Of a stretch of DNA of 64,000 nucleotides, positions 56,283 to 64,000 are shown piece after piece. Numbering within the stretch: position 1 is the first letter of the stretch; each line of letters opens with the position of its first letter. Below the pieces are notes generated by a model, which made no database searches, was not told where the DNA came from, and was given only the letters and a program-made list of their open reading frames with translations. Origin of the DNA: Lewinellaceae bacterium (lineage in GTDB: Bacteria; Bacteroidota; Bacteroidia; Chitinophagales; Saprospiraceae); contig JADJFA010000001.1 of assembly GCA_016708875.1 (NCBI GenBank), positions 496,001 through 560,000 of the forward strand, in the 5' to 3' direction. A program made the position numbers and the translations under genes.

Positions 56283-58430
56283 ATGCAAATTTGTCGCAGC
56301 ATCTCCTTGCTATTCCTGCTTTTATTGGCACAATATGTTCCAGCCCAGTTGAGCTGGACCGCCTTAAACGGACCCATTGGGCTCAAATCTCAGACGCCCA
56401 GCGTTTCGGCAAACGGCATTATTTTCCTGAACCGCAATAACGTCCATCAGTTTGATATCTCCTTTGATAACGGCGATACCTGGGAAGCCCACGACCTGAC
56501 GCTCAATACTTTCCCATTCGGTTTTAAGGTACTGCAAGTGCCCAATGATCAAACATATGTATTGCTGAATGACCGTGTAAACAGATTTCGGCAAAACACC
56601 AAAGACTGGGAGCATTTGCCTGGATTTGACGAAAGCAAACAGATTTGGTTTGACAGCCAGAACCGGCTCTGGAGAACATTGGCGGATGGGCAGCTGGCCT
56701 ACTCGACGAATGATGGCAATGACTTTACAACGGTATTTTCGGATGTGGCCAATAGCACCAAATTAGCCATGTACAACGATGCGCATAATCTGATGGTAAT
56801 AGAGGAAGCGCCCAACAATCTGGTTTATCATTTTACTACTGCCGGGCAAAAACAACTCATATCTTTTACGGCCAACAATTTCTACATCGAATGGGTGAAA
56901 TACAATCCATATTCTGGTACAGCCTATATGAAAACAAACGACTACATGGGTTACATTAAAAAATCAACGGATGGTGGCATCAGTTGGAGCGCTGTAAGTT
57001 TCCCCCCGAACTTTCCGGGCGAATACTTATCAGACCTGCTTTTTACCCAAACTGGTGAAACCTGGGCTGTGAACGGCGTAGCCGTCCTGATTTCTACCAA
57101 TGAAGGCGCTGACTGGACTCCCCTGCCACCGCTCACACCCAACGACCTTTACCAAAGCGGTACCATAGCCATAACGGCCAATGGCCAAAAAGTCTATTAT
57201 CATGTTACAGGATGTGGCGCACAAGGTTTTTATCGAAGTCTGGATCATGGGGCCGTTTGGACTGACATTACCTCAAAATTCCAGTATCCGGATATAACTG
57301 ATATTGTTAAAACATCGGATGGCGCCTTATATGCAGAGGCTTGTAGAAAATACAATGTTGAAGTATCAAAGAACGAAGGCATTAGCTGGCAAACCCTGAC
57401 TATTCCAACGGCCAGCGGTCCATTTATCCCTGTCTCCATTTGCAAATCGCCTGGCGGAACGCTTTTTGTGCCTGGGAATCAGGTGGTATATCGCTCCCAG
57501 AACAATGGCACAAGTTGGGATACGCTTGATTTCGAGATATTCCCGGTAAGCCCCTACCACAAAATGAGTGTGGGATTAGATGGAAGTGTTTATTTGTTCC
57601 ATAATCAGCAAGGAGCAGGTTATTCCATGGATAACGGCGAATCCTGGACACAAATGGAGGTTTCTAATGATTTTATTCATTATCTCTATTTCGGCGATCA
57701 ATTCCATCCAAACGGCAATTTCTATCGTTCAGGGCAATATTTTATCCACAAATTTATCCCAAGTATTAATTTCATGGATTATGTATTGTTACCGGGCGGA
57801 TCGTATATTGAAGCGTTTGCGGTAACCGGCACCGGACGAATGCTGGTGCTGACTACGGATATTACCTTCTTTAGTCAAACCTTGTATTATTCAGATGATG
57901 AAGGACAAAGTTTTCAGGAGGCCGGGCCCTTGCCTGAATGGTCAATCCCTGCAAAACTAATCAGCGGCCCGGGTATGGTTTTGCTACGGCTTAACGGAAA
58001 TTATTATCGCAGTTTGGACGATGGCATTACCTGGGAAATCTATTTTGCTACCAGTGCTTTCCCTTCAATCATAAACTGTTTGTATTTCTCACCCGACAAT
58101 TATTTATATGCAGGTTTATATAGCGAGGTGATACATCGGACAGGTGAAAAGGTGGTGGCAGTGCAGGAACCTTTATCACACCAGCAAATAGAAAAATTGT
58201 ATCCCAATCCGGTTACAGACCTGCTTTTCATGGAATTGTCGGCTGCCGGAATTGTACAGTATTCCATCTACGACGCTTTAGGGCGTGTCTCACACCACCA
58301 AATCGTTCAAACCGGCGCCCAGGGAAGCCTGGTGCTTGATATACAAAGCCTGGCCACGGGAGTGCATTTTATTGAAATACGCAATGAAACGGGCGGTTTA
58401 ATTGGCCGAAACACTTTTTACAAGCAATAG
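56283..58430 (+). CDS. Secreted BNR-type propeller protein with T9SS tail
   Basis: 715 residues, intact. Signal peptide MQICRSISLLFLLLLAQYVPAQ. BNR/Ycf48-like repeats: FDISFDNGDTWEAHDL, IKKSTDGGISWSAVSF, FYRSLDHGAVWTDI, VEVSKNEGISWQTLTI, VYRSQNNGTSWDTL, YYRSLDDGITWEIYF. The S-x-D-x-G-x-(S/T)-W asp-box pattern is clear. T9SS tail IEKLYPNPVTDLLFMELSA ... GVHFIEIRNETGGLIGRNTF. Likely surface-exposed; ligand unknown. Confidence 0.87.
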   Translation: MQICRSISLLFLLLLAQYVPAQLSWTALNGPIGLKSQTPSVSANGIIFLNRNNVHQFDISFDNGDTWEAHDLTLNTFPFGFKVLQVPNDQTYVLLNDRVNRFRQNTKDWEHLPGFDESKQIWFDSQNRLWRTLADGQLAYSTNDGNDFTTVFSDVANSTKLAMYNDAHNLMVIEEAPNNLVYHFTTAGQKQLISFTANNFYIEWVKYNPYSGTAYMKTNDYMGYIKKSTDGGISWSAVSFPPNFPGEYLSDLLFTQTGETWAVNGVAVLISTNEGADWTPLPPLTPNDLYQSGTIAITANGQKVYYHVTGCGAQGFYRSLDHGAVWTDITSKFQYPDITDIVKTSDGALYAEACRKYNVEVSKNEGISWQTLTIPTASGPFIPVSICKSPGGTLFVPGNQVVYRSQNNGTSWDTLDFEIFPVSPYHKMSVGLDGSVYLFHNQQGAGYSMDNGESWTQMEVSNDFIHYLYFGDQFHPNGNFYRSGQYFIHKFIPSINFMDYVLLPGGSYIEAFAVTGTGRMLVLTTDITFFSQTLYYSDDEGQSFQEAGPLPEWSIPAKLISGPGMVLLRLNGNYYRSLDDGITWEIYFATSAFPSIINCLYFSPDNYLYAGLYSEVIHRTGEKVVAVQEPLSHQQIEKLYPNPVTDLLFMELSAAGIVQYSIYDALGRVSHHQIVQTGAQGSLVLDIQSLATGVHFIEIRNETGGLIGRNTFYKQ

Positions 58431-58462
58431 GTATACTATTAATTTTTTTGCCTTCAACATAA

Positions 58463-58500
58463 GTCGGCGCGCGCAATGTCGCGCGGCCGGCTTTTTTTTT
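58463..58500 (+). terminator. Rho-independent terminator after the propeller gene
   Basis: A G/C-rich hairpin (gtcggcgcgcg-caat-gtcgcgcggccggc) followed by ten T, 33 bases after the stop at 58430. The stem has a bulge but is strong. Confidence 0.75.
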
Positions 58501-58601
58501 AAAATAATCGCCTGATGGGCATTAGGTATTCATGGGAAGTGGAACAAATGGATTGATATCAGCCAACTCATTTTTTATCAACCCACATTTTTTGAAAGAT
58601 T

Positions 58602-60171
58602 ATGAAAAACAAACCTTTCCTGTTCCTGCTGCCCTTGTTCACGGCCCTCCAAATCAGCGCTCAGCCAAATATTTCCAGCCAATTCTGCTATGGCGGGAGT
58701 CAAATCGAATTTGGTTCCTGGGCCGAATTCCTGCCAAATGGCTCGCGCATATTTGGCGGAGTGACCAGTTCCAACAACGGCGACGTGAACGGACTACACA
58801 ACAATAGCGCGGACGCTTGGGTGGTGAAGACCAATGCCAGTGGCACGCTCGAATTCCAGCGCTGCATCGGTGGAAGCGACTTTGATTTTGCCATCGCAGG
58901 TGCCGCATCACCGGAAGGAGGCATTGTGGCGGCAGGACAGGCAAACTCAAACGACGGGGATTTTGCAGGTCAAAATAAAGGGGCCTGCGATGCTTTTGTT
59001 GCCAAAGTCGCGCCTAACGGCAACCTGGTCTGGGCAAAACTTTTGGGCGGCACTCAGTGCGATTTGTTCGAAGCAATTTGGCCGCTCAGCACGGGCGGCT
59101 ATTTGGCAGGAGGTGAAACAGCCTCAAACGATGGCGACATTACCACCTTTTGGGCGGCCAATCGGATATGTTTTTGGCGCGTTTAGATGAAAATGGCAAC
59201 GTGGTTTGGAAAAAACGTTTGGAGGAACTGGCGTGGATCGCTGCTTGGACCTTTGGAAAACCATTGACGGAAATTTTATTGTAGTAGGAGAGACGGAGTC
59301 CACGGACGGACATTTCCCTGCAACACATGGCTCGCGCGATGTCGTGCTGATGAAGATTGACCTGAACGGGAATATCCTCTGGGCAAAAACTTTTGGTGGG
59401 AACAGCATTGACCGTGGCATTACAGTGCGCCAAAAACCAAATGGAGAGTATGTCGTACTCGCCAGTACACAATCCACGACCGACCAAGTGAGTGGTTTTC
59501 AGGGCTTTCGCGACATTTGGGTGTTCCGCACCGATGTCAACGGGAATTTTCTTGGCCAACGCTGTCTTGGTGGTACCTCGGCAGAGGAGCCGGGAGGGCT
59601 GGAACTCGCGGCCAATGGCGACTTGTTGGTGGCGGGCAGCACTAATTCAACGGATGGAGATGTTGCCGCCGACCCGGGCAGCGCTGCGGGTAATGGCTGG
59701 CTGGTGCTTTTGGAAGCAAACCTGAACATCCGCTGGGCAGCCACCTTCGGAACGGCAAACGGGACTCAACTTTTCTATGCTGCCCCGATGCCCTCGGGGG
59801 GCGTTTTTGCTATTGGCTCCTCAGAAGGGATTGCAGGTGATGTCACTTGCAGCAAGGGTTCGCAGGACATTTGGGCATTTGAGGTTGCACCAAGTGTTGG
59901 TACAGAGGATATTGAGGAGCAAGCGGTGTTTAAACTTTTTCCTAACCCAGCATTGGCTCAACTTTCCATTACGGGCAAGCAAGAAGCATTGGAAGATCTG
60001 GATGTTTTGATTATCAATGTGTTGGGGCAGATAATGCTCAAAACAACTGGGACGCTTGAGCAAATTAATTCATTGCTCAGTCAAAAAATCGGGAGCTTCC
60101 CCAATGGACAATACGCTTTACACGTTCAAGCCAATGGGCAGAAACAAGTGCTGCCTTTTGTCAAAATTTGA
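58602..60171 (+). CDS. Secreted propeller-type protein with T9SS tail (two frameshifts)
   Basis: About 523 residues. Signal peptide MKNKPFLFLLPLFTALQISAQ. Repeats of about 50 residues with a GG..FDFAIAGAASPEGGIVAAGQANSNDGDFAGQNKG pattern and (N/G)GNLVWAK(L/T)(L/F)GG, as in Bacteroidota proteins of unassigned propeller type. Breaks: near 59148 (next frame LLGGQSDMFLARLDENGNVV) and in an A run at 59209-59214 (WKKTFGGTGVD). T9SS tail FKLFPNPALAQLSITGK ... GQYALHVQANGQKQVLPFVKI. A neighbouring gene at 56283 has similar export features. Confidence 0.8.
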
Positions 60172-60195
60172 GTAAAGTTTATTCAACAAAATATT

Positions 60196-60258
60196 AAGCC
60201 CAGCGCCGCGCTTGTGTCTTCCAAAGGTCGGGAAGACACAAGCGCGGCGCTGGGCTTT
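60196..60258. terminator. Perfect 27-bp-arm hairpin from the GCTTGGT family, probable terminator
   Basis: aagcccagcgccgcgcttgt..gtcttcc (60196-60222) and its exact complement (60231-60257), followed by tttt on the plus strand. The arm is the inner word of the REP-like family found at 42504 and 45838. It lies 25 bases after the stop of the T9SS gene. The gap 60172-60432 otherwise shows nothing. Confidence 0.75.
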
Positions 60259-60432
60259 TACCTTGGATAAAAATGTAAAAAAAGAAAACCCACGCTGCGA
60301 AAACATATCCCGCAATACCTTGGCCCTCAAGTTTCTGACAAACCTTTACAAACTACTAAATTTTCCAACAACCTTGATTATTTGCGTTTATTCCGATACT
60401 TTTCATTCCTCCACCAAGGTTCTTTTACTTTC

Positions 60433-61419
60433 ATGAAATTCCTGTCAATACTCCTGTTTGTGCTGGTCAGTTCCAATGGCATGGGTCAAAACAATAAATC
60501 TACTATGAAATCATCCAATCCCCTGCTTTGCGACGTTGAAACCGGACTTTGCGCAATACCCGGAGATTCGAAAAACACCGCCACGCAGCCGCTGATTATC
60601 GGCCCCAAACCCGTTCACATCCTCTACTTCACTGACCCAATCTGCTCCTCTTGTTGGGGCATTGAACCACAGCTTCGTCGGCTGAAACTGGAATACGGTA
60701 CGCAATTTGACATTGAATACCGCATGGGCGGGCTGCTGCCTTCCTGGGAGGTATACAACAGCGGCAGCATCAGCAAACCCTCCGATGTGGCGCACCACTG
60801 GGACGAGGTGAGCCTGCATTACGAGATGCCCATTGATGGCGATGTATGGCTGGAGGATCCATTGCCTTCCTCCTATCCGCCTTCCATCGCTTTCAAAGCG
60901 GCTCAAATACAGGACGAAAAAAAGGCCATCCTGTTCCTGCGCAGGATCCGGGAAATGGTTTTTTTGGAAAAGAAAAACATCACGAAATGGGAGCATTTGG
61001 AAACTGCAGCTAAGCAAGTGGGCCTCGACACCCGGAAAATGAAAGCGGATTATGAGGGCAAAGCAAAGGAGCTGTTTCAAGAAGACATGGCCCTGGCGCG
61101 AAGCCTGAATGTGCGAAGTTTTCCGACCATGATTTTCAGCGATGCGGATCAACAAAGGCTTGTGTTAAAAGGGGTTAGACCTTACGAGCAGTTTGAGCAG
61201 ACCTTGCTGGCTTTGTTTCAGGAAGCAAAGAAAAACGCCTACGATACCACGCCCCATGCACTTTTTGCGCAATATCCGACCCTTACTACCAAGGAGTTTG
61301 CCGTGTTGGCTGGCGTGTCCGGGGAGCAAGCGGAATCCAGCTTGCGGGGACTTTATGCGCAAAAAAAACTGGAGATGTTCAACACTAAAAACGGGGTGAT
61401 CTGGAAGCGTAAGGATTAG
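60433..61419 (+). CDS. Exported DsbA-like protein of the SpxH/YjbH type
   Basis: 328 residues. The start at 60433 gives MKFLSILLFVLVSSNGMGQ, a plausible signal peptide. The thioredoxin-fold motif is YFTDPICSSCWGIEPQLRRLKLEYG (CxxC in CSSC), and the cis-Pro loop is VRSFPTMIF. A helical insert and a C-terminal winged-helix-like region (LTTKEFAVLAGVSGEQAESSLRGLYAQKKL) follow. YjbH/SpxH proteins of Firmicutes are cytoplasmic ClpXP adaptors, but the CxxC and the signal here point to a thiol-redox role in the periplasm. If the ATG at 60505 were used, the protein would be cytoplasmic. Confidence 0.78.
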   Translation: MKFLSILLFVLVSSNGMGQNNKSTMKSSNPLLCDVETGLCAIPGDSKNTATQPLIIGPKPVHILYFTDPICSSCWGIEPQLRRLKLEYGTQFDIEYRMGGLLPSWEVYNSGSISKPSDVAHHWDEVSLHYEMPIDGDVWLEDPLPSSYPPSIAFKAAQIQDEKKAILFLRRIREMVFLEKKNITKWEHLETAAKQVGLDTRKMKADYEGKAKELFQEDMALARSLNVRSFPTMIFSDADQQRLVLKGVRPYEQFEQTLLALFQEAKKNAYDTTPHALFAQYPTLTTKEFAVLAGVSGEQAESSLRGLYAQKKLEMFNTKNGVIWKRKD

Positions 61420-61469
61420 AGTGTGTCTGGTGCTTTCACAAAACTCGACGACAAACAACCCTATTTTTT

Positions 61470-63491
61470 ATGAATCGTTTTATCTTTTTACTACTTACAC
61501 TCCTGCCCATTTGGGGTGTTGCCCAGACTTCATTCAAATTTGGCCGAAAAATAACGGACACATTGCCAGAAAGATTTCAACTCAACACCTTTCGCTTGAG
61601 AGAGCATATTTATAAAGGCATACCCGCCGAACTTAAAACCGGGTTGAATGAGCGGACCTGCTACCGGTTTGCAGATAATGCGGCCATTGGTTTAATCAGC
61701 ACGTTCTCCAGGGGTGAAATTTATGCCGATTGGCCAGAACTGGAAGCCTACCTCAATGAGGTTTTACAAAAAGTAATGCCGCCTGAATTGGAGAAAGACA
61801 GCGTTATCCATGCTTATTTGGTGAAAGACGGCCATTTTAATGCAGCCATGACACCCTTCGGAATTATGTACGTAAATGTTGGCTTATTGGTTGAGTTGCC
61901 TTCTGAAGCGTCGTTGGCCTCTGTTTTTACGCACGAATTGGCACATTATTACTTACGTCATTCCTTAAAAAGGTTCATTAAAGAAGAAAACAAAGATTTT
62001 GAAAGGGTATTCTTCAAAAATAATCGCAGTAAGTTCTCCGTCCATAATGAATTCCAGGCCGATTCGTTGGGGATGGTTTGGATGAAACGCTCACCGTATG
62101 GGGCAAAAGGTGTTCGTGGAGATATGAAAGCTATGCTACGGCTTGCCAAAAAACAATTGTTGGGTATGGAAGATACCTGGGAACTCACGGAAACAACGCA
62201 CCCTGTTCCTGAACGGAGAATGGCCCAAATGGATTCAATTATTCAAAAAAAAGGCGATGATGGCGGCGTGGATTTTTTAGTAAGCCAGCAAAAATTCATG
62301 TCATTCCGTGAAGGCGCCAAATCCGAAATTTTGCGTTGTCATTTGTTTAATCTGGATTATGATGAATGCATTGAAAAAGCCTTTAGGTTCCATATTCTAG
62401 ACCCCAATAATGCCGAATACGTCTATTATATATTGGAAGGGATTCGTCGTAAATGCTATTTCAACAGTGATTTTTGGAAGAAAAAATTTATTGTTGATAA
62501 TTATTTTACCGAAATAATAAAACCCAACCGGCGCTATAAAGAAAAAATAGAAACCAATGTTTTTGCACAAATACCTACCAATATTCTTGGGATGTCTGAG
62601 GAGGAAGTAAGCCAAATGCAGGCGCGTTTTTATTGGGAGGGTGAAGTCAAATTTGAAACCTATGAGCAGGCGTTTGATTTCTTTTGCCAGGTGGGAGCGC
62701 TTTTTGAAGAACCGGAATGCATTTTATCCAATGCATTGAGTGTCAATAATAATCTCGAGCTCCGCAATTCGCTTTTGAAAAAATATTTGTCCCACAAAAA
62801 AATCCAAAACCGTGCGTTTGCAAGTGCTTTGCTTGATGGCAGCATCTTAAATAGTCTGCCCAATAAAAAACTGACCATTCTGTGCGACTGGTACACTACG
62901 GTCCGACAAGGCTCGGAAGAGATATATGTTCGCAATGAAAAAATATCCAGCGAAAATCATTACAGCAATATTATGCTTCCTATTCTGCAAGAATATCCAG
63001 AGCGGATATTTTTAGATTGGGGGACTTTGCAGCGTTACCAAATCCGCGAGTATGAATTATTGAGGGAGTTGAAAGAAATCGCGTTAAAAAGGCTGATCAA
63101 CAAGGGGGAAAAACCGACCATATATTCGTTGGATCCTCGATATTGGGAATTGATGTTCCAACACGGTGTCAATGAAATTGAGTTTATTGATTTTAGTTAT
63201 TACGATGTACGAAAAGGTAGCACGACCCTGGATTCGTATAAAGAAATTATCGCCACGAGCATTACCGATTTAATGGCGGAGGAAAAACGCAGTCGTTTTA
63301 TGGATACCCGCATAGCTACCATTCGCGCCGTCCCAAACGGAATTCTCAAATGGACTTATTACGGCCTGGAAGGTGAAGTGCCTTATAAACAAACCGGAAA
63401 AGAAGGGGTTGTGGAATATCTAAAGGAGAATCTGCAGCGCTATGACAAAGAATTAAAAAAATTAGATCGGGACTTTGGGAAGATAGATTGA
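61470..63491 (+). CDS. Secreted M48-family zinc metalloprotease
   Basis: 673 residues, intact. Signal peptide MNRFIFLLLTLLPIWGVAQ. The zinc motif HExxH is SVFTHELAHYYLRH; the third ligand is probably the E in FQADSLGMVWM, as in M48 (HELAH..., then E/D about 60 residues later). The protease domain occupies about residues 70-270; the rest (from FMSFREGAKSE) has no motif known to me and contains many charged residues. A periplasmic endopeptidase of the BepA/M48 kind is likely, the extension being unusual. Confidence 0.83.
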   Translation: MNRFIFLLLTLLPIWGVAQTSFKFGRKITDTLPERFQLNTFRLREHIYKGIPAELKTGLNERTCYRFADNAAIGLISTFSRGEIYADWPELEAYLNEVLQKVMPPELEKDSVIHAYLVKDGHFNAAMTPFGIMYVNVGLLVELPSEASLASVFTHELAHYYLRHSLKRFIKEENKDFERVFFKNNRSKFSVHNEFQADSLGMVWMKRSPYGAKGVRGDMKAMLRLAKKQLLGMEDTWELTETTHPVPERRMAQMDSIIQKKGDDGGVDFLVSQQKFMSFREGAKSEILRCHLFNLDYDECIEKAFRFHILDPNNAEYVYYILEGIRRKCYFNSDFWKKKFIVDNYFTEIIKPNRRYKEKIETNVFAQIPTNILGMSEEEVSQMQARFYWEGEVKFETYEQAFDFFCQVGALFEEPECILSNALSVNNNLELRNSLLKKYLSHKKIQNRAFASALLDGSILNSLPNKKLTILCDWYTTVRQGSEEIYVRNEKISSENHYSNIMLPILQEYPERIFLDWGTLQRYQIREYELLRELKEIALKRLINKGEKPTIYSLDPRYWELMFQHGVNEIEFIDFSYYDVRKGSTTLDSYKEIIATSITDLMAEEKRSRFMDTRIATIRAVPNGILKWTYYGLEGEVPYKQTGKEGVVEYLKENLQRYDKELKKLDRDFGKID

Positions 63492-63517
63492 AGATTCTGG
63501 GGGTGTGACCCGTGAAC

Positions 63518-64000
63518 TCACAATTTATAATTCATTATAATGATTTCCTCTTTCCTAGATGAAAGGTCAATATCCGCACTAAACTCAATGTTTTGTATTT
63601 CACGCAATAACATTCCAGAAATATGTAGCACTTCTCGTCCATCACTGAGTTTGGTGAAGCGAAAGCCATAAGGTATGAATTCTTTAATGGGTCCCAACTT
63701 AGGTTCAGCATCCCTTAATCTTGTAATAAATTTATTTCTATCATAGTGTATTAATGCAGTATCCGCAGTCAGCATGGAGTTGACGCCTTCAAAGTTTTTA
63801 GTATTGAGCAGGTCTAGGAATTTATTGACCAGAGGCATTTTGTTAACCACCACCTCTAATTCATCTGTGGGAAAGTCATAAATAGTTTCGCTACCGTCTT
63901 TAAAAACAAGTACTATTGTAATTATATCATAGTTCTTTTTTCATCCCCCAGGTTGCGATAAATTAAATAAGCGGCATTGGAAGCGGGCAATTCAAAGACA
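63518..64000 (-). CDS. Hypothetical protein, 5' truncated by window edge (one frameshift at 63936-63941)
   Basis: The last 111 residues form a clear unit (VNKFLDLLNTKNFEGVNSMLTADTAL..., ending DLSSRKEEIIIMNYKL) of an NTF2/SnoaL-like appearance. Upstream, the frame is open through IITIVLVFKDGSETIYDFP and then hits a stop; one missing A in the T/A run at 63936-63941 joins it to FELPASNAAYLIYRNLGDE, which reaches the window edge. The start is outside the window. I cannot name the family. Confidence 0.5.

Noticed and set aside
1..64000. tRNA, rRNA or riboswitch genes
   Set aside because: I looked for TTCGAnTCC T-arms with matching acceptor stems and for known riboswitch cores and found none I could support; a covariance-model scan would settle this.

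Overview
The window reads as a chromosomal contig of a Bacteroidota bacterium, most likely from the Saprospiria. Eight secreted proteins end in type IX secretion (T9SS) sorting tails of the YPNP type. Other markers are DUF5723, DUF7619-like, GEVED, SBBP-type and imelysin/HTTM/TonB modules, starts without clear Shine-Dalgarno sequences, and promoters that fit the Bacteroidota TTTG-N19/20-TAnnTTTG pattern. No rRNA, tRNA, CRISPR array or transposase gene was recognised. An important caveat is that about half of the genes are broken by single-base indels, mostly in homopolymer runs, and this includes the essential genes rplM, rpsB and nrdB. I take most of these as sequencing errors. I therefore give rejoined gene coordinates and state where each break lies.

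Layout. 1-12.4 kb: 3' end of alaS, then a minus-strand block with a YheT-like hydrolase, a DUF5723 outer-membrane protein, a lipoprotein, nspC (norspermidine/spermidine synthesis), a DUF58 protein, a four-helix membrane protein, an efflux adaptor lipoprotein and a large WD40-caspase protein. 12.6-15.8 kb: the rplM-rpsI-rpsB-tsf translation operon with a good promoter, a leader palindrome and a strong terminator. 15.9-20.5 kb: a T9SS propeller protein, a tandem universal stress protein and an SLC13-type anion transporter. 20.8-26.7 kb: an iron-uptake-like operon (DUF4856 lipoprotein, imelysin, HTTM protein, TonB receptor). 26.7-29.4 kb: a dockerin-like secreted protein and a secreted esterase.

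29.4-38.5 kb: nrdB behind a cluster of DnaA-box-like sites and a near-consensus promoter, YegP, secreted hydrolases, an orphan MbtH-like protein among repeats, and nrdA. 38.6-41.2 kb: an A/T-rich island with an AbiEii-like nucleotidyltransferase and an AbiEi-like partner placed tail to tail with overlapping stop codons. Upstream of the AbiEi-like gene are three copies, at an exact 146-bp period, of a promoter joined to a 28-bp perfect palindrome. 41.4-48.1 kb: an ankyrin protein, a duplicated metallophosphoesterase (one copy truncated) on either side of a T9SS FG-GAP protein, and lipoproteins. 48.4-60.2 kb: large T9SS cargo proteins and an astacin-like protease. 60.4-64 kb: an exported SpxH/DsbA-like protein, an M48 protease and a partial gene.

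The strongest unexplained signal at whole-window scale is the intergenic DNA. Many short gaps hold long hairpins whose arms are built from one short word repeated with variation, with a different word in each family. Other gaps hold perfect palindromes, MITE-like 147-bp elements with hairpin ends, and dispersed REP-like units. The best candidate for an undescribed arrangement is the convergent AbiE-like pair with its tripled promoter-operator array.
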